Shown: positions 48,119-56,070 of the stretch, piece by piece | How the letters are laid out: every line of letters starts with the position of its first letter | How positions within the stretch are numbered: the first letter of the stretch is position 1 | Assembly (NCBI RefSeq): GCF_006442315.1 | Contig: NZ_VFVY01000006.1 | Span: forward strand, 228,416-292,415 | Source of the DNA: Mesorhizobium sp. B2-3-4 | Lineage (GTDB): Bacteria; Pseudomonadota; Alphaproteobacteria; Rhizobiales; Rhizobiaceae | Reading direction: 5' to 3' | Length of the DNA stretch: 64,000 nucleotides | Program-made: the position numbers and the translations under genes | The notes under the pieces: model-generated | What the model was told of the DNA's origin: nothing | Database searches by the model: none | What the model saw: the letters and a program-made list of their open reading frames with translations, nothing else

Positions 48119-49327
48119 TCAGCGCCCCTGCCTGAGCCCGAAACCCAGCGCCACCAGCGAGAACAGGATGATCATGACCGCGAAGGCCAGGCTCGCGGCG
48201 ACAGGGCTGGCATAGGTCGACACGATACCGATGCCAATGACAGGCAAGGCATTGCCGACAAAGCAGCAGATGAAGAAGCTGGACACGACCTCGGCGCGAC
48301 GATCCCGAGGCGCGATCTCGTTCACCACTTGCAGTCCGCCGCGATAGCCAAGCGCGGCCGCCACGCCGCAACAGGCCGTTGCCGCTACCATCAGCGCCAT
48401 CGACGCCAGCATCTGTGCCGCGACCACGAGCACAGCGCTCGGGATCATCAAAGCCAGCGCTGCCAGCATCGCGGTGCTGCTCTGCATCCGCGCCAGCGCC
48501 ACGATGGCGAGCGCTGCAACCATCGCCAGTTCGAAGAACAGTGCCCCCGCCACGGCGTGATTTGCCTCATGCAGTTGCTGCGCCAGAATGCTCGGCGCCA
48601 CCGCCGCATAGAAGCCGACCAGCGCCATGGCGCCAAATCCGGTCACCGCCGGCGCCACGAAGCGCGCCCGGATTTGCACCGGCACCGAGAGCCGCGGCCG
48701 CATGGAGACCTGGCGGAGACCGCCCGGCCTCGCCACAGTTTCGCGGGTGCGCCAGACCAGGACCGTCACCACGCCGAGCGCTGCCAGGTAGACGATGAAG
48801 ACCAGGCGCAACGGCCACGGCTCATATTGGGCCAACAGGCCCGAAACAAGCGCCCCGAAACCGAGGCCGAGGAAGTTGGTGCTGGTGGCGATGACGCTGG
48901 CACGCGGCTTGTCGGCATCAGGCAGAAGCTCGGCAATCCACGCGGTCCCCGTCCCGGCGCCGACGCCGATGCCAAGCCCGCTCAGGATGCGTGCGACATC
49001 GAGCGATACGACATTACCCGCGAACAGGAAGACAAGCGCGCTGATGACGGCGACGATCATGGCCGCGAGAGCCGCCGGCCGGCGTCCCACGACATCCGAG
49101 GCGCCGCCGAACACCAGCAAGGCGCCGAGATTGCCGACGACATAGACCGCATAGATCAGCGTCAAGGTGATCTGCGAGAAGCCGAATTGCTGCTTGTAGA
49201 TGATATAGAGGGGCGTCAGCACCGTGCTGCCGGCAAACAGCACCGCGATCATGGCGGCTACAGCCGGGATTGCGAGGACGTCGTCGCGGGCATCGTCGTG
49301 AGTTTGCGCGAGATCGCGAAGGGCCAT
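48119..49327 (-). CDS. MFS transporter
   Basis: A 402-residue inner-membrane protein with about twelve helices. MFS motif A is present in the short loop as GASDVVGRRPAALAAM (about 69-84). The helix ARILSGLGIGVGAGTGTAWIAELLPD and the second-half helices fit small-molecule/drug MFS exporters. The start at 49327 (MALRDLAQTHDDARDDVLAIP) is preferred; an open frame up to 49498 lacks homology-like sequence. The substrate is unknown. It converges with the MATE gene, leaving 25 bases between stops. Confidence 0.88.
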   Translation of the reverse strand: MALRDLAQTHDDARDDVLAIPAVAAMIAVLFAGSTVLTPLYIIYKQQFGFSQITLTLIYAVYVVGNLGALLVFGGASDVVGRRPAALAAMIVAVISALVFLFAGNVVSLDVARILSGLGIGVGAGTGTAWIAELLPDADKPRASVIATSTNFLGLGFGALVSGLLAQYEPWPLRLVFIVYLAALGVVTVLVWRTRETVARPGGLRQVSMRPRLSVPVQIRARFVAPAVTGFGAMALVGFYAAVAPSILAQQLHEANHAVAGALFFELAMVAALAIVALARMQSSTAMLAALALMIPSAVLVVAAQMLASMALMVAATACCGVAAALGYRGGLQVVNEIAPRDRRAEVVSSFFICCFVGNALPVIGIGIVSTYASPVAASLAFAVMIILFSLVALGFGLRQGR

Positions 49328-49520
49328 GACCAAGCTCGTCAACGGTTTCAGGGATCGCGACGTTAACGCGCCCTCGCCGCCGACGTTCCGGTCGACTGCC
49401 GGGCTCCTGACACCACGGTGGGCATTGCCCGATCCGGCCCACGGCCAAAAAGCACGGATTGGGGCCAACGGCCCCCGATCCATCGTGGCAACCTGCATGC
49501 CCTATCGGATGCAACCGCCC

Positions 49521-49916
49521 CTATTTGCAGGAAAAGCCGGGCGCGATCTTGCACTTGCCTGGACGCGGCTTGTGCGGCGGGCGATGGTGCGGAGGACGAT
49601 GATGGGGCGGCTTGTGCCAATGCGGCGGGCGCACGATGACGACCGGCGGGCGCACGACATGGGCGCGCGCGAGATAGCCTGAACTGGCCCAGCCGCTGAC
49701 ACCGCCGCCATGGATCCTGCACCAGCCCGGTTGGCAGCCGGTGACATTGACCCTGAAGCCGGCCGGCAGCGTCCCGACCTTGGCATATCCCGCACCAGGC
49801 CCGCTGCGTACGTTGAGGTTGGTCGTGGTATGAGCGCTGTAGGCGAAAGCCGAGGCCGACATACCGAAGAAGGCGGCCAGGACGGTCGCTATCACAAGCA
49901 GAAATCGAAATCTCAT
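49521..49916 (-). CDS. Secreted SH3-domain protein with His/Pro-rich tail
   Basis: A 131-residue exported protein. Residues 1-25 are a signal peptide (LLVIATVLAAFFGMSASAFA). A bacterial SH3 domain follows (TTTNLNVRSGPGAGYAKVGTLPAGFRVNVTG...GWASSGYLA). The C-terminal ~35 residues are His/Pro-rich, with HWHKPPHHRPPHHRPPHKP, and could bind metal or act as a cell-wall linker. Bacterial SH3 domains usually bind peptidoglycan. Two cysteines near the end (KCK, FSCK) might form a disulfide. Confidence 0.85.
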   Translation of the reverse strand: MRFRFLLVIATVLAAFFGMSASAFAYSAHTTTNLNVRSGPGAGYAKVGTLPAGFRVNVTGCQPGWCRIHGGGVSGWASSGYLARAHVVRPPVVIVRPPHWHKPPHHRPPHHRPPHKPRPGKCKIAPGFSCK

Positions 49917-50159
49917 CAGTCCCTCCATTCGCTCCCCAGCCGTTCGACAGCTTCGGCCGGGACCGCATCGCAAGGGGAAAGGCCGGGGCGGGAAAAGTCA
50001 ACAACCGGCCAAGGCCAACCGTCACGGCCAGCGGGTCCGGCATCGGGTTTTTCCCTGATATAGTTGAGGAATTTTCCGCGCACCGTTTATCGGCCTGCCA
50101 ACATCCGCTAACAATTTACTATCTTTCGACAATTCGTTGCGGAACCGGGGTCGGCAATC

Positions 50160-50735
50160 ATGGGCAAAGGCAGGGTCGAGGCGTTCACCGACGGTGTCGT
50201 GGCAATCATCATCACCATCATGGTGCTGGACCTCAAGGTGCCGGAAGGCGAGGACTTCTCGGCATTGCTGCCGCAGTGGCCGATCTTCCTCTGTTACGTG
50301 CTCTCCTTCATCAATGTCGGCATCTACTGGAACAATCTGCACAACATGTTCCACACGGTACAGCGCGTCGACGGGCGCGTGCTGTGGGCGAACCTGCATA
50401 TGCTGTTCTGGTTGTCCCTGATGCCGGTAACGACCGCCTTCATGGGCGAGAACCATTTCGCCACCGTTCCTGTCGCCGTCTACGGCTTCGACCTTGCAAT
50501 GTGCGCGACCGCTTACAGCTTCCTGGTCCTCGCGCTGCATCGGCTGCATGGGCAGGACACCGCCTTCGCCAAGGCTATCGGCAACGATCGCAAGGGAAGG
50601 ATTTCGCTCGCCGTCTACATCGCGGCCATTGCCCTGACCTTCCTCGACAGGTGGATCGGCGTCGGGCTCTATGTCGCCGTCGCTTTGGTCTGGCTGGTAC
50701 CGGACACGCGCTTTGCGCGGGTGATCGAAAGATAG
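50160..50735 (+). CDS. TMEM175 family (DUF1211) potassium channel-like protein
   Basis: A 191-residue inner-membrane protein with six predicted hydrophobic segments. It opens MGKGRVEAFTDGVVAIIITIMVLDLKVPE, with FTDGVVAI matching the FSDGV-type pore motif of bacterial TMEM175 (family DUF1211). Bacterial members form tetrameric potassium-selective channels without a P-loop. Ion selectivity for this gene is inferred from the family only. It ends next to the dispersed repeat at 50741-50794. Confidence 0.85.
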   Translation: MGKGRVEAFTDGVVAIIITIMVLDLKVPEGEDFSALLPQWPIFLCYVLSFINVGIYWNNLHNMFHTVQRVDGRVLWANLHMLFWLSLMPVTTAFMGENHFATVPVAVYGFDLAMCATAYSFLVLALHRLHGQDTAFAKAIGNDRKGRISLAVYIAAIALTFLDRWIGVGLYVAVALVWLVPDTRFARVIER

Positions 50736-50740
50736 CTCTT

Positions 50741-50794
50741 TTCCGACGCGATCCCGGACGGGAAACCGCTTCACACTTTTCCTGGAACGGCTTG
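50741..50794 (-). repeat. Dispersed palindromic repeat, copy B (overlaps a gene end)
   Basis: Reverse-oriented copy of the element at 21629-21684: read on the minus strand it has CCAGGAAAAGTGTGAAGCGG then TTTCCCGTCCGGGATCGCGTCGGAA. Its 3' part on that strand supplies the last nine codons and the stop of the neighbouring minus-strand gene (ends 50771), encoding RAQAVPGKV. Confidence 0.8.
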
Positions 50795-51073
50795 AGCGCG
50801 CATTGCTTTCAGCTTCTCGGCCACGGCAGCGGCAAGGTCGCCGTAGCGCTCTTCCAGGCGTTCCGCGGATTTGATGATCGGGAAGTCATGGCCAAATTTC
50901 TCCAGCGCCATGCGCAGTTTCTCGACGAACTCCGCTTGCTTTTCCAAAGCCGAGAACAAGGTCTTCACCTGGGCTTCGCTGATATCGGGACTGGCCAGCA
51001 TCTGCGGCACCTCGCGGCCCATCTGGTCGCCGGTGGCGGTCTGCTCCTTCAGAATTGCAACCCAATCCGTCAA
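50771..51073 (-). CDS. Hypothetical helical protein (100 aa), TTG start
   Basis: A 100-residue soluble protein: LTDWVAILKEQTATGDQMGREVPQMLASPDISEAQVKTLFSALEKQAEFVEKLRMALEKFGHDF... It is mainly helical with Leu/Ala/Glu heptads. The TTG start at 51073 has AAGGAG 7 bases upstream, which decides it over an upstream ATG. The C-terminal nine residues come from a dispersed repeat element. I do not recognise the family. Confidence 0.65.
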   Translation of the reverse strand: MTDWVAILKEQTATGDQMGREVPQMLASPDISEAQVKTLFSALEKQAEFVEKLRMALEKFGHDFPIIKSAERLEERYGDLAAAVAEKLKAMRAQAVPGKV

Positions 51074-51206
51074 TCCAAATCTCCTTCTGCGGCGCAGCAT
51101 GCGCAGCCCCGGCCTGACTGGTCAACCCGACAGGCCTCGACAGAAGCTTGCACAAGCCCGTTCCGGCGCTAAGTTCGGCGCCATTCGAACAAGGAAAACA
51201 TCACCG

Positions 51207-52073
51207 ATGATCCCCGACACCGAGATCCAGACCGCCTTGCCAGCCCTTGCCCAGGGCAATGCCGCCGTCATTACCGGCGCCGCCAGCGGCATCGGACTTG
51301 CGGCGGCAAAACGGCTGGCTCTGATGGGCATGAAGATCGTGCTGGCAGACATCGGCGGTCCGCGCCTCGACGATGCCGCGCGTGCGGTTTCCGCCATCAC
51401 CGGCGATGACGCCGTGCTTGCCGTGGCATGCGATGTCTCGAAGGCCGACGATGTCGATCGCCTCGCCGACCGGGCCTTCGGCGCCTTTGGCGAAATTTCG
51501 CTGCTGATGAACAATGCCGGGGTCGGCGACAACCCGGGAAAACCCTGGGAAAACCGCGATGGCTGGAAGCGGCTGCTCGACATCAATTTCTGGGGTATCG
51601 TGCATGGCGTCGAAGCCTTCGCGCCGCGCATGCTGGCGTCCGCCAGGCCGGGACTGATTGTCAACACCGGTTCCAAGCAAGGCATCACCACACCGCCCGG
51701 CAACCTTGCCTACAACGTTTCCAAGGCCGGCGTGAAGACCTTTACCGAGGGGCTGGCCCACGCGCTGCGCAACGAACCTGGCGCCCGCCTGTCGGCGCAT
51801 CTGCTCATTCCCGGCTTCACCTATACCGGCCTCACCGAAGGCGCCACGGAAAAGCCTGCGGGAGCATGGACGGGTGAGCAGGTGATTGACTTCATGCTGG
51901 AATCGCTGGTCCGGGGTGATTTCTACATCCTGTGCCCCGACAATGAGGCGGCGCGGCCCCTGGACGAAAAGCGCATGGCCTGGGCGATCGGCGACATCAT
52001 TGAAAATCGGCCCGCCCTGTCGCGCTGGCATCCCAGCCACAAGGATGCGTTCGCGGCCTTCATGAAGGGCTGA
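51207..52073 (+). CDS. Short-chain dehydrogenase/reductase (SDR)
   Basis: A 288-residue cytosolic Rossmann oxidoreductase. The cofactor motif TGAASGIG is at 23-30, NNAG at 102-105, and catalytic residues S156 (NTGSKQG), Y169 and K173 (YNVSK). D48 after the second strand favours NAD(H). The substrate is unknown. The ATG at 51207 has AAGGAA about ten bases upstream. It converges with a small iron-permease-like gene, 3 bases between the stops. Confidence 0.9.
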   Translation: MIPDTEIQTALPALAQGNAAVITGAASGIGLAAAKRLALMGMKIVLADIGGPRLDDAARAVSAITGDDAVLAVACDVSKADDVDRLADRAFGAFGEISLLMNNAGVGDNPGKPWENRDGWKRLLDINFWGIVHGVEAFAPRMLASARPGLIVNTGSKQGITTPPGNLAYNVSKAGVKTFTEGLAHALRNEPGARLSAHLLIPGFTYTGLTEGATEKPAGAWTGEQVIDFMLESLVRGDFYILCPDNEAARPLDEKRMAWAIGDIIENRPALSRWHPSHKDAFAAFMKG

Positions 52074-52076
52074 GCC

Positions 52077-52502
52077 TCAGGCCGCGCTCTTCTTCGCGCC
52101 CCGCTTCTGGGCGACCGCCTTCTTGGCCGCCATGGTGGCGATCTGCTCGTCGTGCCGCTTCGCCGCTCGCTCGCATTTGTCGCGGATTTCCTCGACCTCG
52201 GATTCGGTCAGGTGTTCGATGCCGATAAAGTGGTTGTGGCCCTCGCTGACCCGGATCAGTTCGTCGAGCTTGGCCTGGATCGCCGCGCCGTCACGGTTCT
52301 GGGTATTCTGGATGAGGAACACCATCAGGAAGGTGATGATGGTCGTACCGGTGTTGATGACCAGTTGCCAGGTATCCGAAAAACCGAAGAACGGTCCGCT
52401 GACCGCCCATATGACGACGATCAGGCAACAGACGGCGAAGGTCAGCGGCAGGCCCGTTATGTGAGCGACCCAGTTGGCGACCTTGGTGAAAAGCTTTTCC
52501 AT
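52077..52502 (-). CDS. Low-affinity iron permease family protein
   Basis: A 141-residue inner-membrane protein. Hydrophobic segments are at about 16-35 (HITGLPLTFAVCCLIVVIWA) and 47-65 (TWQLVINTGTTIITFLMVF), then LIQNTQNRDGAAIQAKLDELIRV, the signature of the family (PF04120). The Lys/Ala-rich end is cytoplasmic. Despite the family name, ion transport by bacterial members is not well shown. The start at 52502 (MEKLFTKVANWV) is typical for the family. Confidence 0.85.
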   Translation of the reverse strand: MEKLFTKVANWVAHITGLPLTFAVCCLIVVIWAVSGPFFGFSDTWQLVINTGTTIITFLMVFLIQNTQNRDGAAIQAKLDELIRVSEGHNHFIGIEHLTESEVEEIRDKCERAAKRHDEQIATMAAKKAVAQKRGAKKSAA

Positions 52503-52709
52503 GCGTCGAGTGCCCTCAATAGCTGCCGCGATGAGAAACAAGCGGCGGGCGTTCGGGTTCCCACCGGACACGAATACAGAATACAACCGGCACAATTGAA
52601 TACACGCCAAACGCGCATTAGACAGAAAACACACCTTATCGGTTTAATGTCATGGTAACCGTGCAGGCAAAGAGCCTGTTCCTTCCGCTTCACAGCGGTT
52701 TACCTCCAG

Positions 52710-52746
52710 CCCCTTCCGCTGCGCCACCCCCGCATGGCGGAAGGGG
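52710..52746. terminator. Strong hairpin upstream of the outer-membrane gene
   Basis: CCCCTTCCGC (52710-52719) pairs with GCGGAAGGGG (52737-52746), 10-bp stem, 17-base loop, followed on the plus strand by TTTCATTT. It ends 24 bases before the ATG at 52771. It could terminate transcripts arriving from the left or act as an attenuator for the outer-membrane gene. Confidence 0.5.
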
Positions 52747-52770
52747 TTTCATTTCCGGAGAGCGCGGAGC

Positions 52771-54054
52771 ATGGTTTCCCCAAAGCGCCGACCGGCACCA
52801 GAACAGACGGTCGCTCCCCTTTCGCGAAATTTGCTTCGCAGCGCCGGCCTCGGCCTGCTGATGGCCTGCGCGGCGGTCACCGCCAGGGCCGAATCCACGA
52901 CCACGCCGGCAGCGGAGCCGACAGCCCCGCCGGCGACCGATCCGGCGGCCGCGGCGTCCACCGATCCCGTGATCACCGGCAGCCTCGAGCGTCACTGGAC
53001 CAACAACGCGTTTGACAGCGACCGTAACGTCTCCGACTGGTACTCGCTGCTGCGCGGCTCGCTGCAGCAGCAATGGGGCGACAACGACGCTTACGCCAAG
53101 CTCAACGCCGACTTCCAGGTCTCGCATTACGACCACACCCGGATCGAGGATGATCGCACCCTGGGCGTATCGGCGGAGGCTTTCCGCCGCCTCGCCCCAG
53201 GTCTCGAACTGAGGGGCACGCTGAGCTATCGCGTATCCAGCACCGGCGACAATTTCGACATCGGCCCGCTGACGCTGGGGACGCGTGAGGCCAAGCAGAT
53301 CTTCTCCGCCCAGACACAGCTCGGCATCGACCTCGGCAACGCGACTTCGCTGATACTGGAGGCCACCGACAGTTTCGAGAAACTCGGCGCGACCCATTTC
53401 GAGGATGACCTGATCCTGCCGGCGAAGCTGCACGCCGATCGCAACCTGTTCCAATTGGCGGCGAGAATCACCCGGACCGTCGGCCAGTTCGCCTTTGGCG
53501 CTTCGGCATCGGCGCTGTTCGCAAGCGTCGAGCAGATCGGCTATCCGCCGCTGTTCCTGTCGTTCAACGCCTACACGCTGCGCGCCGAGGCCGCCTACAA
53601 GGGATCGGACGGCTCGACACTGGGCCTGGCGCTGGGCGCGGAGTTCCTGCGCGGCGCCAACAATATCTACCAGCGCTGGCGTCCGACATGGCAAGTCACC
53701 TTCGGCAAGCCGCTGCCGCGTGGCTTCGAGCTGCGCGGCACTTATTTTGGCCGCTACGAGACATCCAACACCGACGATCCGCTGGCTTCATGGCTGCAGC
53801 GCGCCGAACTGGAAATCGGCACCAAGCTGCGCGAGAATCTCGGCATCGCCTCGGGCATCTTCTACGAGATCAAGGACAATGTGCTCTACGAGAACCAGGA
53901 GCGCCGAAAAGGCATCTACGCCGAGGCGACATATGACGCGAGCAAGTCGATGGCCATCGTCTTTCGGGTCGATATCAACAGGACCATCAAGACGGTCATC
54001 GACGATCGCGAACACAGCATCGATGCATTCATTGCGTTGCGCGCGAAGATCTGA
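52771..54054 (+). CDS. Outer-membrane beta-barrel protein (hypothetical)
   Basis: A 427-residue exported protein. The signal region includes RNLLRSAGLGLLMACAAVTARA (about 19-40), then a Pro/Thr/Ala-rich linker. From residue 65 there are many alternating amphipathic strands (for example RGTLSYRVSSTGDNFDIGPL, NNIYQRWRPTWQVTFGKPL, RGTYFGRYETSNTDDPLASW), and the C-terminal strand ends AFIALRAKI. The pattern is that of a beta-barrel related to outer-membrane beta-barrel families (OMPP1-/DUF3570-like uncertain). Its function is not known. A strong hairpin lies in its leader. Confidence 0.75.
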   Translation: MVSPKRRPAPEQTVAPLSRNLLRSAGLGLLMACAAVTARAESTTTPAAEPTAPPATDPAAAASTDPVITGSLERHWTNNAFDSDRNVSDWYSLLRGSLQQQWGDNDAYAKLNADFQVSHYDHTRIEDDRTLGVSAEAFRRLAPGLELRGTLSYRVSSTGDNFDIGPLTLGTREAKQIFSAQTQLGIDLGNATSLILEATDSFEKLGATHFEDDLILPAKLHADRNLFQLAARITRTVGQFAFGASASALFASVEQIGYPPLFLSFNAYTLRAEAAYKGSDGSTLGLALGAEFLRGANNIYQRWRPTWQVTFGKPLPRGFELRGTYFGRYETSNTDDPLASWLQRAELEIGTKLRENLGIASGIFYEIKDNVLYENQERRKGIYAEATYDASKSMAIVFRVDINRTIKTVIDDREHSIDAFIALRAKI

Positions 54055-54161
54055 CTTCGTCTCGCGCGTTGCCGGCTTGTTTGCGGTGAAGGACATTCCA
54101 GCGAAGGCGTGACAACGGCCTTCCATCGGCAATCATCTCGATCCAGGATACAAGCCAGCGA

Positions 54162-54190
54162 GGCAGGAGGGTGTGCGAGACCCTCCTGCC
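54162..54190. terminator. Perfect 11-bp hairpin between convergent genes
   Basis: GGCAGGAGGGT (54162-54172), 7-base loop, ACCCTCCTGCC (54180-54190). It lies between the barrel gene (stop 54054) and the minus-strand small secreted protein (stop 54222). There is no T run on either side, so I treat it as a likely but unproven bidirectional terminator. Confidence 0.6.
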
Positions 54191-54221
54191 CAGACACGGA
54201 AACTATCCGTGGCTTTGCTGC

Positions 54222-54515
54222 TCAGTGATGGCCGCCCAGCTTGTAGCTGTTGCCGCCGAGCACGTTGACGCCGATCCCGGAGAGAACGCCGGAAAGGACA
54301 TTGGTCTTGTTGCCGTTCAGGATGCCCTGGACGACATTGCCGCTCAGGATGTTGTTGCCATTGAGAACGCCGTTCAACGCGTTCACCTGGCCAAGGCCGA
54401 TGGACGGCGACACGTTGATCAGGCTGCCCGAGCTAGCGCCCCAGCCGCCGGCATAGGCGCCGACAGTCGAGAACGAAACCATTGCAGCAGTGAGTACAAG
54501 TGCGAACTTCTTCAT
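54222..54515 (-). CDS. Small secreted Asn/Gly-rich protein (97 aa)
   Basis: Residues 1-22 are a signal peptide (MKKFALVLTAAMVSFSTVGAYA). The mature chain has NG-containing turns: LNGVLNGNNILSGNVVQG, ILNGNKTNVLSGVLSG, VNVLGGNSYKLGGHH. Recurrent (V/I)L(N/S)G units of about 6-11 residues suggest a beta-solenoid or amyloid-like surface protein. I do not recognise a family. The gene is flanked by an AT-rich leader. Confidence 0.75.
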   Translation of the reverse strand: MKKFALVLTAAMVSFSTVGAYAGGWGASSGSLINVSPSIGLGQVNALNGVLNGNNILSGNVVQGILNGNKTNVLSGVLSGIGVNVLGGNSYKLGGHH

Positions 54516-54763
54516 GACTTCTCTCCATTGTTGCTAGCAGTTTTTCCTTCGACTTCTTACGACTTACCCCTGCATTGATTAGTGCATTTCGCGAAAAGTC
54601 TTGCAACCATGGAGTGCTTAATTTGGCCAATACAATTCGTTTTCCAATTTTTAACGCTAATATTTTACGTTAAGAAAATTGGTTACCGTCAGAGCTTCCC
54701 GCTCAGCGGAATTTGGCGATTTCAGAGATCGATGTCCGGCAATGAAAGCGCGCGGAAGCGGTC
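54516..54763. other. AT-rich spacer with a dyad
   Basis: About 250 bases without a gene, noticeably AT-richer than surroundings. It contains the near-perfect inverted repeat at 54644-54682 (separate entry). It holds the promoter of the small secreted protein gene; I see no other elements I can name. Confidence 0.5.
54644..54682. promoter_or_regulatory. Near-perfect AT-rich dyad
   Basis: CCAATTTTTAACG (54644-54656), 11-base spacer, CGTTAAGAAAATTGG (54668-54682); the arms match apart from two extra bases on the right. It sits about 130 bases before the secreted-protein start and 82 past the acetyltransferase stop. It could be an operator, promoter-associated dyad or weak hairpin; no T-tract follows on the minus strand. 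Confidence 0.5.
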
Positions 54764-55405
54764 CTAAACCGCGTCGTTTTCCCAGCGATCGAGGAAGGCC
54801 TCGATCGGCATTGCCTGCATGTCGGGAACAGCCCGGGCGAGTTTCTCGACCGGCCAGTCCCACCAGGCGAGCGCTTCGATCCGTGCCGCGACGGCTGGCG
54901 CAAAGCGCGGCCTGAGCGGCTTCGCCGGCACCCCGGCGACGATCGTGTAGGGCGCCACGTCATGCGTGACCACCGCATTGGCGCCGATGACCGCGCCATT
55001 GCCGATGGCAATGCCAGGCAGGATGACCGCGCCGTGGCCGATCCAGACATCGTGGCCGATGGTCACAGCTTTCGCCTGCCGCCGCTCTCGGAACGCGGCA
55101 TCGACGCCCAGCCAGCGAAAATACTCGTTCGGCCGATAGCTGACCTTGTGCTGGGTCAGCCGCTCGATGGGATGCTCCAGCGCATTGATGCGGCTGTTGG
55201 CGGCGATCGAGCAGAATTTGCCTGTTGTCGTGTAGATCGCCTCGGCATGCCGTTCGAAATAGGAGAAATCGCCGACGACGACCTCGCGCAGCACGACCCG
55301 CTCGCCGATCGCGGCGTAACGGCCAAGCTTGCAGCCCTTCATCTCTGCGGTCGGATGGATGCGCGGCTCGGGGTCTTTCGCTACCAGATCTTCGGAACGG
55401 TCCAT
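54764..55405 (-). CDS. Hexapeptide-repeat acetyltransferase (TIGR03308-type, phosphonate-associated)
   Basis: A 213-residue left-handed beta-helix acyltransferase. The opening PRIHPTAEMKGCKLGRYAAIGERVVLREVVVGDFSYFERHAEAIY and the later GHDVWIGHGAVILPGIAIGNGAVIGANAVVTHDVAPYTIVAGVPAKPLRPRF fit the transferase family tied to phosphonate (phn) operons in rhizobia. No phn genes are nearby, so it may have another role. Catalytic His is likely the one in GHDVWIGHG. It follows the CreA gene with 84 bases between. Confidence 0.82.
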   Translation of the reverse strand: MDRSEDLVAKDPEPRIHPTAEMKGCKLGRYAAIGERVVLREVVVGDFSYFERHAEAIYTTTGKFCSIAANSRINALEHPIERLTQHKVSYRPNEYFRWLGVDAAFRERRQAKAVTIGHDVWIGHGAVILPGIAIGNGAVIGANAVVTHDVAPYTIVAGVPAKPLRPRFAPAVAARIEALAWWDWPVEKLARAVPDMQAMPIEAFLDRWENDAV

Positions 55406-55489
55406 GCGCGCGGCTTTACGTCAGAGCGATTGGTCCCGCAAGCGGGCCGATCGCCCGCCAGTGCGCCACTGGAACGGCGTTCGGCACAC

Positions 55490-56008
55490 CTATTGCGGCT
55501 TGCCCTTGGTCCACACCACGTTCTGGCCGTAGAGCGGGATCGTCGTGACCGACATCTTGGCCGAGCCGTTCTGCACCTGGCGCGAGTGCGACAAATAAAT
55601 CAGCGTCTCGTTCTTCTTGTCGTAGATGCGGTTCACCACCTGCTTCTTCCAGATCAGGCTGAGGCCCTGCTTGAACACTTCCTCGCCGCCCTCGCCCATG
55701 TCGATGTCGCCGATGGTGATCGGGCCGGTCTGGCGGCACGAGATCGAGGAATCGCTGGGGTCCTCGAACCAGTTGCCCTTGTGCAGGCGGTCGATGACGC
55801 TGCGGTCGAAATAGGCGACATGGCAGGTCACCCCATCGACCTTGGGGTCCTTGATCGCGTCGATCATGATGTCGTTGCCGACCCAGTCGACGCCGACCTT
55901 GCCGACTTCCTCTGCGGTGGCGGCACCGGCGCCAAGCAAGACACAAGCGGCCAGAAAGCCGCCGATCAGCTTTCGCCCAATCGGCTTTCGCCCAGTTGGA
56001 TTTTGCAA
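55490..56008 (-). CDS. creA: CreA family periplasmic protein
   Basis: A 172-residue exported protein. The signal peptide has KLIGGFLAACVLLGAGAATA near residues 13-32. Family marks are the N-terminal VGNDIMIDAIKDPKVDGVTCHV, GDIDMGEGGEEVFKQGLSLIWKKQVVNRIYDKKNETLIYLSHSRQ and a cysteine pair. CreA proteins are widespread but poorly understood. It precedes the acetyltransferase gene on the same strand. Confidence 0.9.
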   Translation of the reverse strand: MQNPTGRKPIGRKLIGGFLAACVLLGAGAATAEEVGKVGVDWVGNDIMIDAIKDPKVDGVTCHVAYFDRSVIDRLHKGNWFEDPSDSSISCRQTGPITIGDIDMGEGGEEVFKQGLSLIWKKQVVNRIYDKKNETLIYLSHSRQVQNGSAKMSVTTIPLYGQNVVWTKGKPQ

Positions 56009-56070
56009 AGCAGGCTCCTGCGGTTCGAGTTTGCCGGTTTCAGGTGGGACGCGGCGCGGCGTATTGCAAG

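Noticed and set aside
54516..54763. AT-rich island as horizontally acquired DNA
   Set aside because: Only ~250 bases of spacer are AT-rich; flanking genes have normal composition and no integrase or repeats.
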